Both the position numbers and the translations under genes were made by a program. Source: Hyphomicrobium denitrificans 1NES1 (lineage in GTDB: Bacteria > Pseudomonadota > Alphaproteobacteria > Rhizobiales > Hyphomicrobiaceae). Taken from it: a stretch of DNA of 64,000 nt. A model generated the notes under the pieces. That model had not been told where the DNA came from and did no database searches. It saw only the letters and a program-made list of their open reading frames with translations. Below, piece by piece: positions 8,571-17,253 of this stretch (the stretch's first letter is position 1; every line of letters starts with the position of its first letter). The stretch covers positions 2,666,001 to 2,730,000 of the forward strand of contig NC_021172.1 of the NCBI RefSeq assembly GCF_000230975.2, given 5' to 3'.

Positions 8571-9283
8571 GAGGTGCAGTTGTGCAGGATCGAGCCGAGC
8601 CGCTTGCCGATAACGCCCCCCACATTCTCGTCGTCGACGACGACCAGAAGATTCGAGCACTCCTCGGGCGTTTTCTGAAGAGCAACGGTTTTCGCGTTAC
8701 GGAAGCCCAGGACGCCGCCGCAGCCCGATCATTCATGCGCGGGCTCGCCTTCGATCTGGTGCTGCTCGACGTGATGATGCCGGGTGAATGCGGTCTGACG
8801 CTGGCCCGCGACCTCAAGGCGACGCGCCCCGTTCCGATCTGCATGCTGACGGCCCTTGCCGATGCCGAGGATCGCATCTCCGGCCTCGAAGCCGGCGTCG
8901 ATGACTACGTGTCCAAGCCCTTCGAGCCGCGCGAGTTGCTGCTCAGGCTGCGCAACATCCTGCGACGGGGACAGACTCCGACCGCGACGCGCGACGAAAT
9001 CCGCATGGGCGGCTGCGTGTTCAACACCACGCGCGGCGAACTCAGGCGCGATGAAGAGACGATCAAGCTCACCGAGCGCGAGCGCGATCTGTTGCGGCTG
9101 TTTGCGCAACGCATCGGCGTCGCCGTCCCTCGGCATGAGCTTTCGAGCGACGACAGCACAGGCAGCGAACGGGCCATCGACGTGCAAATCAATCGCCTGC
9201 GGCGCAAGATCGAGGCCGATCCCTCTAATCCGGTCTATCTGCAAACGGTACGCGGCAAAGGCTATATTCTTTATACCGATTGA
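8567..9283 (+). CDS. OmpR/PhoB-family response regulator, PetR-like
   Basis: A 238-residue two-domain regulator. The receiver domain (residues 18-135) contains the acidic pocket VVDDD, phospho-acceptor Asp68 in LVLLDVMMPGE, and the conserved Lys in DDYVSKPFEP. The C-terminal winged-helix domain ends with INRLRRKIEADPSNPVYLQTV and a GKGYIL beta-hairpin. Start ATG overlaps the stop of the MarR gene. A histidine kinase gene follows after 50 bases, so the operon encodes a complete two-component system plus a MarR protein. Target genes are not visible from sequence; the bc1 operon at 28-31 kb is a candidate by analogy with R. capsulatus PetR. Confidence 0.92.
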   Translation: MRGAVVQDRAEPLADNAPHILVVDDDQKIRALLGRFLKSNGFRVTEAQDAAAARSFMRGLAFDLVLLDVMMPGECGLTLARDLKATRPVPICMLTALADAEDRISGLEAGVDDYVSKPFEPRELLLRLRNILRRGQTPTATRDEIRMGGCVFNTTRGELRRDEETIKLTERERDLLRLFAQRIGVAVPRHELSSDDSTGSERAIDVQINRLRRKIEADPSNPVYLQTVRGKGYILYTD

Positions 9284-9333
9284 TGCTTGAGTAAGGTCGT
9301 CATCTCCAAGGTATAGGCAAAACTGAAACGGCG

Positions 9334-10749
9334 ATGGCGGTTATCAACGAGACGACGCCCGAGTCCGGCAAGGACCAATCCCTTTATCGCCGCATTCGCG
9401 AGCATCCTCACGTTGCGCGCCTCACCAGCGTCGCTGGCGAAATGCTGCCGAAAGGGCTTTATGCGCGCGCCCTGCTGATCATCATCACACCGATCGTCGT
9501 TCTTGAAGGCGTTATCGCGTTCGCATTCATGGAGCGCCATTGGCAGGCCGTGACGCGCCGCCTCTCGGAGGCGACAGCGCGCGATATTGCAGCCCTGATC
9601 GATGTCTATAGCGACCTGCCGAAATCGGAGAATGCGCAGAAAATCGTCGATCTCGCGCGCGACCGTCTGAATCTTAAAATGGAAGTCCTGCCGCCGGGTG
9701 ACCTGCCGCCGCCGGGACCGAAGCCGTTTTTCCGGTTGCTCGACAAGGCGCTTTCAAACGAATTGCGCAAGCACGTGCAGTTGCCCTTCTGGATCGACAC
9801 GGTCGGGGAATCCCAGAACGTCGAAATCCGCGTCAAACGCGATGACGCGATCCTCCGTTTCGTCGCGACGCGGAGCCAGACCTACGCTTCGAATTCACAC
9901 ATCTTCCTGCTCTGGATGGTCGGATCGTCGGTCATTCTGCTGACCGTCGCAATCCTGTTCCTCAGGAACCAGATTCGCCCCATCCTGCGTCTCGCTGATG
10001 CGGCCGACGCGTTCGGCAAGGGCCGCACGATCCCAGAGGACTTCAAACCCCGCGGCGCACGCGAAGTTCGGCAAGCCGCCGTCGCGTTTCTGCAAATGCG
10101 CGACCGCATCAAGCAGCACGTCGAGCAACGCACGACCATGCTCGCAGGCGTCAGTCATGACCTCAGGACGGTGTTGACGCGTTTCAAGCTGGAACTCGCC
10201 CTGCTTGAGGATACGCCCGAAACGCGCGCACTCTCCACCGACGTGGATGAAATGCAGCATATGCTGGAGGACTATCTGGCCTTCTCAAAGGGCGACGGCG
10301 GCGAGGAAGCCAAGCCAACCGATTTGCCGGAACTCCTTCAGGAGATCGTCGATGACGCATCAATTTATGCGGCGACGATCGATCTCAAGGTGCGCAAGAG
10401 CAAGGGCAACATCGTGTTGCCGCTGAAGCGGCAGGCGCTAAAGCGCGCGATCACGAACCTCGTCACCAATGCCGCGCGGTTCGGCGATCACATCGTCATT
10501 CGCGTCGCACCGGAAGGCCAGTGGGTGCGCATCGAAGTCGACGATGACGGCCCCGGAATTCCTGAGTCCGAGCGCGAAAACGTGTTCCGCCCGTTCTATC
10601 GGCTCGATCACGCGCGCAATCAGGACGAAGGTAACAGCGGCCTTGGGCTCGCCATCGCTCGCGACATCGCAAAAAGCCACGGCGGGGAAATTGCGCTCGG
10701 CCAAAGCTCGATGGGCGGGCTACGGGCGATTATTTCGCTGCCGCAATAA
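9334..10749 (+). CDS. Sensor histidine kinase, EnvZ-like architecture
   Basis: A 471-residue membrane kinase. Two membrane helices (about 43-66 and 189-210) bracket a periplasmic domain of roughly 120 residues with a Pro-rich middle (PPGDLPPPGPKP). A HAMP linker follows, then the H-box with His275 in GVSHDLRTVLTRFKLEL, the N-box (ITNLVTNAARF), G1 (DDDGPGIPESE), F (FRPFYRLD) and G2 (GNSGLGLAIARD). All catalytic elements are intact. The H-box Val where most kinases have Pro (SHDLRTV versus SHDLRTP) is a small oddity. It most likely phosphorylates the regulator encoded directly upstream. The sensed signal is unknown. Confidence 0.93.
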   Translation: MAVINETTPESGKDQSLYRRIREHPHVARLTSVAGEMLPKGLYARALLIIITPIVVLEGVIAFAFMERHWQAVTRRLSEATARDIAALIDVYSDLPKSENAQKIVDLARDRLNLKMEVLPPGDLPPPGPKPFFRLLDKALSNELRKHVQLPFWIDTVGESQNVEIRVKRDDAILRFVATRSQTYASNSHIFLLWMVGSSVILLTVAILFLRNQIRPILRLADAADAFGKGRTIPEDFKPRGAREVRQAAVAFLQMRDRIKQHVEQRTTMLAGVSHDLRTVLTRFKLELALLEDTPETRALSTDVDEMQHMLEDYLAFSKGDGGEEAKPTDLPELLQEIVDDASIYAATIDLKVRKSKGNIVLPLKRQALKRAITNLVTNAARFGDHIVIRVAPEGQWVRIEVDDDGPGIPESERENVFRPFYRLDHARNQDEGNSGLGLAIARDIAKSHGGEIALGQSSMGGLRAIISLPQ

Positions 10750-10993
10750 TTGCTGATATAAAACAATATCTTATTCCGACAGAAGCTTGGCTACACAGGC
10801 TTGTGATTTGACCGTTATGTTATGATGTTACACTCTCAGCATATCGGTTCCGGCGCTTCCGTCCGACTTCGGCAAGGTGTCCTCCAAGCCTGCAGTCCCC
10901 GGATCCGAAAATCCCGATCGCCGTGGGTCGCCAGCCCATTCGGGATGAAAATATTGGCCGCGAGCCTCGGATTCGACGGACTACCCAGCCCCG

Positions 10994-11821
10994 TCAACTT
11001 CCAAGCTCGCGGCCTCGTTTTTTTGCAGCCATCACTGCTTCAGTCAGCAGATCCTGCAGACCGCCCTTCTCTCGCATGAGGACCGACAGAGCTGCGGCGG
11101 TCGTGCCGCCGGGCGACGTTACGTTCTGCCTGAGCGTCGCCGGATCATTTTCTGACCGGCGCAGAAGCTCGCCGGCGCCCGATACGGTCGCGCGCGCGAG
11201 TTGCATCGACGTCTCGGCATCGAGACCGGCCGCTTCCCCGGCGCGTGCCAGTGCTTCGGTCAGCAGGAAGACATAGGCAGGGCCCGAACCCGAGACGGCA
11301 GTTACCGCATCGATCAACGCTTCGTCGTTCAACCAGACCACATCGCCGACCGCGTTGAGCAGGTTCTGGCAGAGATCTTTCTGTTTCTCCGTGACATGGG
11401 CATTGCCGACAGCGCCCGATATACCGCGGCCGATGGCGGCCGGCGTATTCGGCATGGCGCGGACGACGGCTGTTCCCGGCGGAAGGTGGCGTTCAAAACT
11501 GGCGATCGACTTGCCCGCCGCAATTGACATCACAACCGTCGCCGGGCCTGCGTGTCTTGCGAGCGCCGGAAACACTGCGTCCATCGCCTGCGGCTTGACA
11601 GCGACGACGATGACGGACGGGGGCGATGATAACGTTTCAAGCACGGGCACAGCGCTAAAGCCATGTTCGCGCTGAAGCGCGGCCGCGTCGCCAGCGAGAT
11701 TGGGGTCTTGAACGATGACGTCGCGGGGTTGAAGCCCGCGTGCGATCCAGCCTGCGAGCAAAGCGGCGCCCATCTTGCCGGCGCCGGCGAGCACGACCGG
11801 CCCATCCAGTGTGAAGGACAT
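10994..11821 (-). CDS. proC: Pyrroline-5-carboxylate reductase
   Basis: A 275-residue enzyme for the last step of proline synthesis, reducing P5C with NAD(P)H. The N-terminal Rossmann motif GAGKMGAALLAGW starts at about residue 10; VKPQAMDAV and VVRAMPNTPAAIGRG are typical; and the C-terminal dimerisation part holds AVSGSGPAYVF and VTSPGGTTAAAL, the strongest family signatures. I chose the ATG at 11821 because it places the Rossmann strand normally; an upstream in-frame start would add 27 unrelated residues. It begins 35 bases after ybjN and is probably cotranscribed with it. Confidence 0.96.
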   Translation of the reverse strand: MSFTLDGPVVLAGAGKMGAALLAGWIARGLQPRDVIVQDPNLAGDAAALQREHGFSAVPVLETLSSPPSVIVVAVKPQAMDAVFPALARHAGPATVVMSIAAGKSIASFERHLPPGTAVVRAMPNTPAAIGRGISGAVGNAHVTEKQKDLCQNLLNAVGDVVWLNDEALIDAVTAVSGSGPAYVFLLTEALARAGEAAGLDAETSMQLARATVSGAGELLRRSENDPATLRQNVTSPGGTTAAALSVLMREKGGLQDLLTEAVMAAKKRGRELGS

Positions 11822-11855
11822 AACTCGAAGATACCTTAGGGCGGGACCGCCCGGA

Positions 11856-12353
11856 TTAAGCCTGCCCCTGCGTCTCGAACATCGTCGAAACCAGGGCCTC
11901 ACGGCTCTCCTTACCCGCCCATACGACGAACTGGAAGGCCTGGTAATAGCGCTCGCAGCCTTCCAGGGCGGCTTTCAGCATGGCTTCGCACTGGGCGACG
12001 GTCGCGACCGCTCCGTTCAGCAGCAGCGCGTGACGGAACATCACGAGCCCTTCCTGCGTCCAGAGATCGAAGTGGCCGAGCCAGAGTTGCTCGTTGATCT
12101 GGGCCACGAGCCGGTACATTTCCGTCAGGCGATTTTCCGGTACGCGGAAGTCGAAGGCGCATGCCAGATGCAAAGCCTCGAGGTCGTCGCGCCAGTTGAT
12201 CGAGATGTGATAGTCGGCCCAGGTTCCGGCGACGATAAGGGTCATTTCTTCGTCGCTGGCACGCTCATGTGGCCAGTCGTGGCCAGTCGCAAGCTGCTCG
12301 ATGAGATCGATCGGATTCAGGACGCGGTCAGTTTTCTGTTCCGCAACTGCCAT
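11856..12353 (-). CDS. YbjN domain-containing protein
   Basis: A 165-residue YbjN-family protein, structurally related to type III secretion chaperone-like folds. The order of conserved pieces (LIEQLATGHDWPHER near the N-terminus, ALHLACAFDFRVPENR in the middle, QINEQLWLGHFDLW, and the long C-terminal helix AMLKAALEGCERYYQAFQFVVW) matches alphaproteobacterial members. The molecular function of this branch is not known; related proteins in enterobacteria affect stress response and motility when overexpressed. It is the upstream partner of proC in a likely operon. Confidence 0.85.
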   Translation of the reverse strand: MAVAEQKTDRVLNPIDLIEQLATGHDWPHERASDEEMTLIVAGTWADYHISINWRDDLEALHLACAFDFRVPENRLTEMYRLVAQINEQLWLGHFDLWTQEGLVMFRHALLLNGAVATVAQCEAMLKAALEGCERYYQAFQFVVWAGKESREALVSTMFETQGQA

Positions 12354-12626
12354 GTGTATCGATCTCCAGTCTGCCGCGAGGCAAATGAGTTCTGCGAAGC
12401 AAGCGGCCGCGTCAGATCAGTAAATTCGCCGTTTTTCGCTGGGCGGACAAAACCAGACGCCTCGACGAGTCGCAAGCTGACGCCTTTGGCATGAGAACCT
12501 TGTCCACGGTGAAAGTGGCGGAGCGCAGGCGTACACGCGTCTGCAATGCGTACGACGCAGCGAACTGTAGAAAACGCCGTCTAAGCTGTGGATGTCGCAG
12601 AGAGCTGGTTCGTCTCGGGACGTGCG

Positions 12627-12893
12627 TCAGACCGTCTTCGATTTCCCGAGTGCAGCTTCGAGCGCCGTGATGCGGGCGCCGAGCGCCTCGTTCTCCTGGC
12701 GCGCCTTCTGCGCCATCTCGCGTACGGCCTCAAAGTCCTCGCGCGTCACGACATTCATATCGCGCAGGAACTTCTCGGCCTGAGCCCGAATAAGCGTCTC
12801 CGTCTCCCGTCTGACGCCCTCCGCCGCGCCCGCGGCTTCCGTCATCAGCTTGGCAAAGTCGTCGAACAATTTATTCGTGGTCTGGGTCATCAT
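12627..12893 (-). CDS. ubiK: UbiK-type ubiquinone biosynthesis accessory factor (BMFP)
   Basis: An 88-residue BMFP-domain protein. After a short N-terminus it has an amphipathic first helix (NKLFDDFAKLMTEAAGAAE) that in this family binds membranes, then VTREDFEAVREMAQKARQENEALGARITALE, a C-terminal coiled coil that forms trimers. UbiK assists the ubiquinone-making enzymes under aerobic conditions in enterobacteria, with a homologue in other proteobacteria. It is divergent from lgt, a recurring neighbour in alphaproteobacteria. Two adjacent ATG codons (12893, 12890) are possible starts. Confidence 0.88.
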   Translation of the reverse strand: MMTQTTNKLFDDFAKLMTEAAGAAEGVRRETETLIRAQAEKFLRDMNVVTREDFEAVREMAQKARQENEALGARITALEAALGKSKTV

Positions 12894-13069
12894 AGGTCCC
12901 AAGGCTTAAGGCTCGCACCGACTATGGCCATTGCGAGCATGAACCGCAAGAGTGCGGATATTCAAGGCGGCGGCAGGATTCGGCCCTGCTTGACATTAAC
13001 CGTGCCTTCCCAAACAACCTCGGCGGGCCAATTCGCGAAGGGCCGGCACCTCATACTCGTGGAGCATCG

Positions 13070-13909
13070 ATGACACCACTCGCCCTTCTGACGTATCCCG
13101 ACATCAATCCGGTCGCGATCGAATACGGCCCAATCTCGATCAAGTGGTACGGCCTTGCGTATCTCGCCGGCCTTGTGCTCGGGTGGCTGTATATCCGCCG
13201 CCTGATCTCGACCCCGAAGCTCTGGCTCGGCGACAAGCCACCCATGACGCTCGAACGCGTCGACGATCTTCTGCTGTACATGACCGGCGCGGTCATCATC
13301 GGCGGACGTCTCGGGCAAGTGCTTCTCTACGATCCGGATTTTTACTTCTCGAACCCCGCCGAGATCGTCAAAGTCTGGAAAGGCGGCATGAGCTTCCACG
13401 GGGCGCTGATCGCGGCCGGACTTCTCATTCTGCTATTCGCACGCCAGTTCAAGGTTTCGGCACGCTCCGTCATGGACCTTTGCTGCGCGGCTGCCCCGGT
13501 CGGCATCTTCTTCGGCCGCATTGCAAACTTCATCAACTCGGAACACTGGGGTCGCACCACGACTGCAGCAATTGGGATGGTCTTCCCGAACGGCGGACCG
13601 GAGCCGCGCCATCCCAGCCAGCTCTACGAAGCGGTGCTCGAAGGGCTGGTGATGTGGTTCATCATCCGCTTCGCGACGCATCGGATGCTGGCTCTGAAAC
13701 GGCCCGGCCTCGTCACCGGCATCTGGCTCATTTGGTACGCGATTGCGCGCGCGACGTGCGAAATCTTCCGCGAGCCGGAGCCCGATCATATTCTGAATAT
13801 CGGTCCGTTTACGGCAGGTCAGGTCTACTGTCTGCCGATGCTGTTGCTCGGGCTTTACATGGTCTGGTCGGCGCGGCGATCGGAGGCACCCGGAAAGGTT
13901 TCCGCTTGA
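13070..13909 (+). CDS. lgt: Prolipoprotein diacylglyceryl transferase
   Basis: A 279-residue polytopic inner-membrane enzyme that moves diacylglycerol from phosphatidylglycerol to the lipobox Cys of prolipoproteins. Visible are the catalytic-site segment MSFHGALIAAG, the Lgt signature GRIANFINSEHWGR (the usual GEL is SEH here), RHPSQLYEA and seven hydrophobic segments. Several predicted lipoproteins in this window are its expected substrates. Its stop overlaps the TTG start of the next gene (TTGA), implying translational coupling with the methyltransferase gene and probably with pgeF. Confidence 0.96.
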   Translation: MTPLALLTYPDINPVAIEYGPISIKWYGLAYLAGLVLGWLYIRRLISTPKLWLGDKPPMTLERVDDLLLYMTGAVIIGGRLGQVLLYDPDFYFSNPAEIVKVWKGGMSFHGALIAAGLLILLFARQFKVSARSVMDLCCAAAPVGIFFGRIANFINSEHWGRTTTAAIGMVFPNGGPEPRHPSQLYEAVLEGLVMWFIIRFATHRMLALKRPGLVTGIWLIWYAIARATCEIFREPEPDHILNIGPFTAGQVYCLPMLLLGLYMVWSARRSEAPGKVSA

Positions 13910-15033
13910 GCGACGATCCGATCACGCACCGCGATACGCCGTTGGCGCGGCTGATCAAAGAAAGCATTCATCGCGATGGTCCGATGACGGTCCAAGCGTA
14001 CATGGCGCGGTGCCTCTGGGACGAGCCCTTCGGCTACTACCGCAGGCAGCGGGTCTTTGGCGCGTCGGGGGACTTCATCACGGCCGCGGACATCAGTCAG
14101 GTTTTCGGCGAGCTGATCGGCGTCTGGACGGGGGTTGTGTGGCGGAACGTCCTCGGGGCGCCGAGTTCGATCACGTTCGCCGAATATGGACCCGGCCGCG
14201 GGACGATGATGCGCGATGCACTCAGAGCGGCACGCGTCGTACCGGGATTTGCCGAGGCAGTACGCCCTTATCTCATCGAGGCGAGCCAAACACTGTCGCA
14301 AGTCCAGGCCGCAACCCTTGCCGACTTCCGCAACCGAATCACGTGGGGTGGCAAGCTCGACGAGTTTTCTCCGCCGGCAATCATCGTGGCGAACGAATTT
14401 CTCGATTCCTGGCCGGTCGCACAATGGATCAAGACGGCCGACGGCTGGCGGATCAGGGGCGTGGCACTCGATCACGCGGGGGAACTCGCATTCGGTACGA
14501 TCGAAGGCGATTGCCCGCACGAGGCATTCGAAGCTCTGCTGCCCGATGCCCCGCTCGGAGCCGTCATCGAAACGCAACGGCTCGACCGGCTGGCAGACGC
14601 GCTGCAGAGCTTGATGCAGCGCGGTCCCGTCGTGCTGCTGCTGATCGATTACGGACATACCGTCGCCGCCGCTGGCGATACGCTGCAGGCCGTGCGCGAG
14701 CACAAGTATGAATCGCCTCTCGCCTCTCCCGGCGAAGCCGATCTCACCGTGCACGTCAATTTCTACGATCTCGCCTCGACGCTGCATCGCGCCGGGCTAG
14801 CGCTCGATGGTCCGGTGACGCAGGCCGAGTTTCTCGGCGCCGTCGGTATCGTCGAACGCGCCTCGCGGTTGATGTCGGCCAATCCGCAGCGGGCGGGAGA
14901 AATCGAAGCCGGCGTCGCGCGCCTGCTGGCGCCAAACGGCATGGGATCGCGCTTCAAGGTCCTGGCGGCTCGGTCTCCGGATTTGCCGCCGCTCCCAGGC
15001 TTTCGCGCAGCGGCGACGGCCAACAGCCCATAG
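13906..15033 (+). CDS. SAM-dependent methyltransferase, NDUFAF7/MidA family (DUF185)
   Basis: A 375-residue class I methyltransferase. The family core is seen in SGDFITAADISQVFGELIGVW (about residues 54-74), motif I EYGPGRGTMM, the ANEFLDSWPVAQW segment and LLIDYGH. The mitochondrial relative NDUFAF7 dimethylates an arginine of a complex I subunit; bacterial members are less studied, so a complex I target is only a hypothesis here. I start it at TTG 13906, overlapping the lgt stop; the frame is open further upstream but that part is antisense-like shadow of lgt. ATG at 13984 is an alternative. Confidence 0.9.
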   Translation: MSDDPITHRDTPLARLIKESIHRDGPMTVQAYMARCLWDEPFGYYRRQRVFGASGDFITAADISQVFGELIGVWTGVVWRNVLGAPSSITFAEYGPGRGTMMRDALRAARVVPGFAEAVRPYLIEASQTLSQVQAATLADFRNRITWGGKLDEFSPPAIIVANEFLDSWPVAQWIKTADGWRIRGVALDHAGELAFGTIEGDCPHEAFEALLPDAPLGAVIETQRLDRLADALQSLMQRGPVVLLLIDYGHTVAAAGDTLQAVREHKYESPLASPGEADLTVHVNFYDLASTLHRAGLALDGPVTQAEFLGAVGIVERASRLMSANPQRAGEIEAGVARLLAPNGMGSRFKVLAARSPDLPPLPGFRAAATANSP

Positions 15034-15063
15034 GGGCGACCCTTGAAGGAGCAGCCTCAGTCA

Positions 15064-15837
15064 ATGCTTTCGCCTCTCGTTGCCGAAAACCTGAAAGCAC
15101 TTTCCGGCATCCGGCACGGATTTTTCACGCGTCAGGGCGGGGTTTCGCGGGGCCTCTACGCAAGCCTCAACTGCGGCCTCGGATCGAATGACGATGCCGA
15201 GAACGTGCTCGAAAATCGCCGCCGGATTGCGGACCATCTCGGGGGAACCGGCGGCGCTGTCGCCACGCTCTACCAAGAGCACAGCACGACGGCGCGCGAA
15301 GTGACGAGCCTTCCTTCGCTCGACGCGCTTCCGCACGCCGATGCTGTCGTCTCCGCAACGCCGGGACTCGTCGTCGGTGTCTTGACGGCCGACTGCGCGC
15401 CGATCCTGCTTGCGGACGCGAACGCGCGAGTGGTCGCAGCAGCGCACGCCGGCTGGCGCGGTGCGCTCAATGGCATCGTTGAAAGCGCGATCGCGGAAAT
15501 GGAGCGCCTCGGTGCCCGGCGCGACCGCATCCGTGCCGCCGTAGGGCCCTGCATCGGGCAGGAGGCTTATGAGGTCGGCCCGGAATTCGAAGCCGAATTC
15601 CTAGAACCCGATCCTGCGAACCGAGACTTCTTTTCGCGGCGCAGCGAGACGGAGCGCCCCCACTTCGATCTTTCCGGTTTCGTCTTGCGGCGCCTTCACG
15701 CCGCTCGGATTGAACACGCTACGAGCCTTGCCACCTGCACGTGCGAGAACGAATCGCTTTTCTTCAGCTATAGACGCAAAACGAGGCTGAAAGAGCCTGA
15801 TTACGGCCGTCAAATCTCCGCCATCGTCGTGGCCTAA
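15064..15837 (+). CDS. pgeF: PgeF/YlmD multicopper-like purine nucleoside enzyme
   Basis: A 257-residue member of the YfiH/DUF152 family. Characteristic pieces are IRHGFFTRQGGVS at the N-terminus, ADAVVSATPGLVVGVLTADCAPILL, AAHAGWRGALNGI and AVGPCIGQEAYEVG, which carry the His and Cys zinc ligands. Earlier called laccase, the family is now linked to purine nucleoside phosphorolysis and deamination and, in E. coli, to correcting misincorporation in peptidoglycan stems. I prefer ATG 15064; TTG 15043 would add seven residues. It lies 30 bases after the methyltransferase gene and probably belongs to the lgt operon. Confidence 0.9.
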   Translation: MLSPLVAENLKALSGIRHGFFTRQGGVSRGLYASLNCGLGSNDDAENVLENRRRIADHLGGTGGAVATLYQEHSTTAREVTSLPSLDALPHADAVVSATPGLVVGVLTADCAPILLADANARVVAAAHAGWRGALNGIVESAIAEMERLGARRDRIRAAVGPCIGQEAYEVGPEFEAEFLEPDPANRDFFSRRSETERPHFDLSGFVLRRLHAARIEHATSLATCTCENESLFFSYRRKTRLKEPDYGRQISAIVVA

Positions 15838-16041
15838 TCGCACAATCCACAGCGGAGTCACACTTGATGCCCGCGTTTGGCGGGCTGAACACACTTTCGC
15901 TGGGCTGATGTCTGGACGGGCAGAGCCGAGCTGATTTAGAGGGTTAAGGTCAGTTCCGGTAGTATCTGGGGGAGTTCAGGCCGCGGGGTATAGTCATGCC
16001 GGCCGCCGGGAAGTTGCGGTTGGACCAAGGGGGGACGTCAC

Positions 16042-17085
16042 GTGACGACCTTATGCTCTGCTCGGACGCGTGTGCGCCGAAAACTTCTTACGACCATCGG
16101 ATCGACATTCTGCGCCTCACTTTTTGCCCTTGGGCTCGGCGGCTGCTCATCGACGCCAAGCCTCATCGGCGGTGACCCGGCGCCGCAGGCTTCGCTGACA
16201 CAACCCGGGACGGCGACGCCCGTCTCGGCGAAAATGGCGAAGATCCAGATCGCACCGGTCATCGGCTCGCCAGAGAACGTCGCTCGCGATCTACAGACGG
16301 AGCTTGCCTCCGCAATCGGACGCAACGGCTTGACCGTTGCGGCATCCACCGATGCGGCGAGCGAATATGTGCTGCGCGGCTACATCGTCGCGGCGCGCGA
16401 GAAGACAAAGGCGAAGATCTCCTACATCTGGGACGTGACGGACCAGACGGGCAAGCGCGTCCACCGCATTACGGGCGAGGAAGTCGTCGCGGGTGCCGGA
16501 AAGGATCCCTGGGCGGCTGTAACAGCCTCCGTCATACAGTCGATCGCCGACAAGACCGCGAAGCAGGTCGCAAGCTGGCTTCCCGGTGCTGGCGCTGTCG
16601 TCGCGGCAAATGCGCCTGCTGCGAGCACACCGCCGCATGCGACGCCAGAGGCCAACAAAACAGCCTACCAGACGGCATCGGCGCAACAGCCTTCGCCGAC
16701 CACGGGAAGCATTGCGACCTCGGGCCCAATCACCGCTGTCGTTCCGGCCGTGACGGGCGCACCGGGCGACGGGGGCAGCTCGTTGACGATGGCGATCCAG
16801 CGCGAGCTTTCGAAGCATGGCTTAAGCTTGGCCAGCACGCCTGACGCCCGCTCCTATAAGGTCGAGGGCAAGGTCGCGATCGGAACGACCAAAGACGGCA
16901 AACAGCCGATCCAGATCGACTGGAACGTTCTCGATCCGTCCGGCAAGAAGCTCGGAACGGTCTCACAGAAGAACGAAGTGCCGCAGGGATCGCTCGACGG
17001 TGCATGGGGCAAGACCGCAGACGCTGCTGCTGCCGCTGCAGCCCAAGGCATCATCAAGCTGCTGCCGGAAAAAAGCATAAATTAA
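16042..17085 (+). CDS. Lipoprotein with two homologous domains, unknown function
   Basis: A 347-residue protein starting at GTG with a lipoprotein signal (FALGLGGC, Cys35). The mature part holds two copies of a domain of about 110 residues. Domain one (about 67-185) runs from IAPVIGSPENVARDLQTEL through AASEYVLRGYIV, IWDVTDQTGKRVHRITGEE to SIADKTAKQVASWLPG. Domain two (about 237-345) repeats the same order: VVPAVTGAPGDGGSSLTMAI, DARSYKVEGKVAI, WNVLDPSGKKLGTVSQKNE, AAAQGIIKLLPE. An Ala/Pro/Thr linker joins them. The duplication is visible; the function is unknown. Related single-domain lipoproteins occur in Hyphomicrobiales. It probably resides on the periplasmic face of the outer membrane. 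Confidence 0.8.
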   Translation: MTTLCSARTRVRRKLLTTIGSTFCASLFALGLGGCSSTPSLIGGDPAPQASLTQPGTATPVSAKMAKIQIAPVIGSPENVARDLQTELASAIGRNGLTVAASTDAASEYVLRGYIVAAREKTKAKISYIWDVTDQTGKRVHRITGEEVVAGAGKDPWAAVTASVIQSIADKTAKQVASWLPGAGAVVAANAPAASTPPHATPEANKTAYQTASAQQPSPTTGSIATSGPITAVVPAVTGAPGDGGSSLTMAIQRELSKHGLSLASTPDARSYKVEGKVAIGTTKDGKQPIQIDWNVLDPSGKKLGTVSQKNEVPQGSLDGAWGKTADAAAAAAAQGIIKLLPEKSIN

Positions 17086-17253
17086 GCAAGCGGCTGGCGT
17101 GACAACATCTCGTCGTAAATCAGGGCTCGGACGGTTGAATCGTCCGGGCCCAATTGCTACAAGCCGCCCCGTAACAACGGTTCTGGAGTGGACATGCCTT
17201 TTGACGTTAAAGGTGATGACGCCCGGATCACAGATGGCCGAGGAAAGCTGGAC

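Noticed and set aside
10750..10993. Possible gene between the kinase and proC
   Set aside because: Short plus-strand frames here have no ribosome-binding site and no recognisable motif; treated as non-coding.
13144..13905. Long in-frame extension upstream of the NDUFAF7-like gene
   Set aside because: The part before 13906 overlaps lgt in another frame and has shadow composition; the methyltransferase homology begins after the TTG at 13906.
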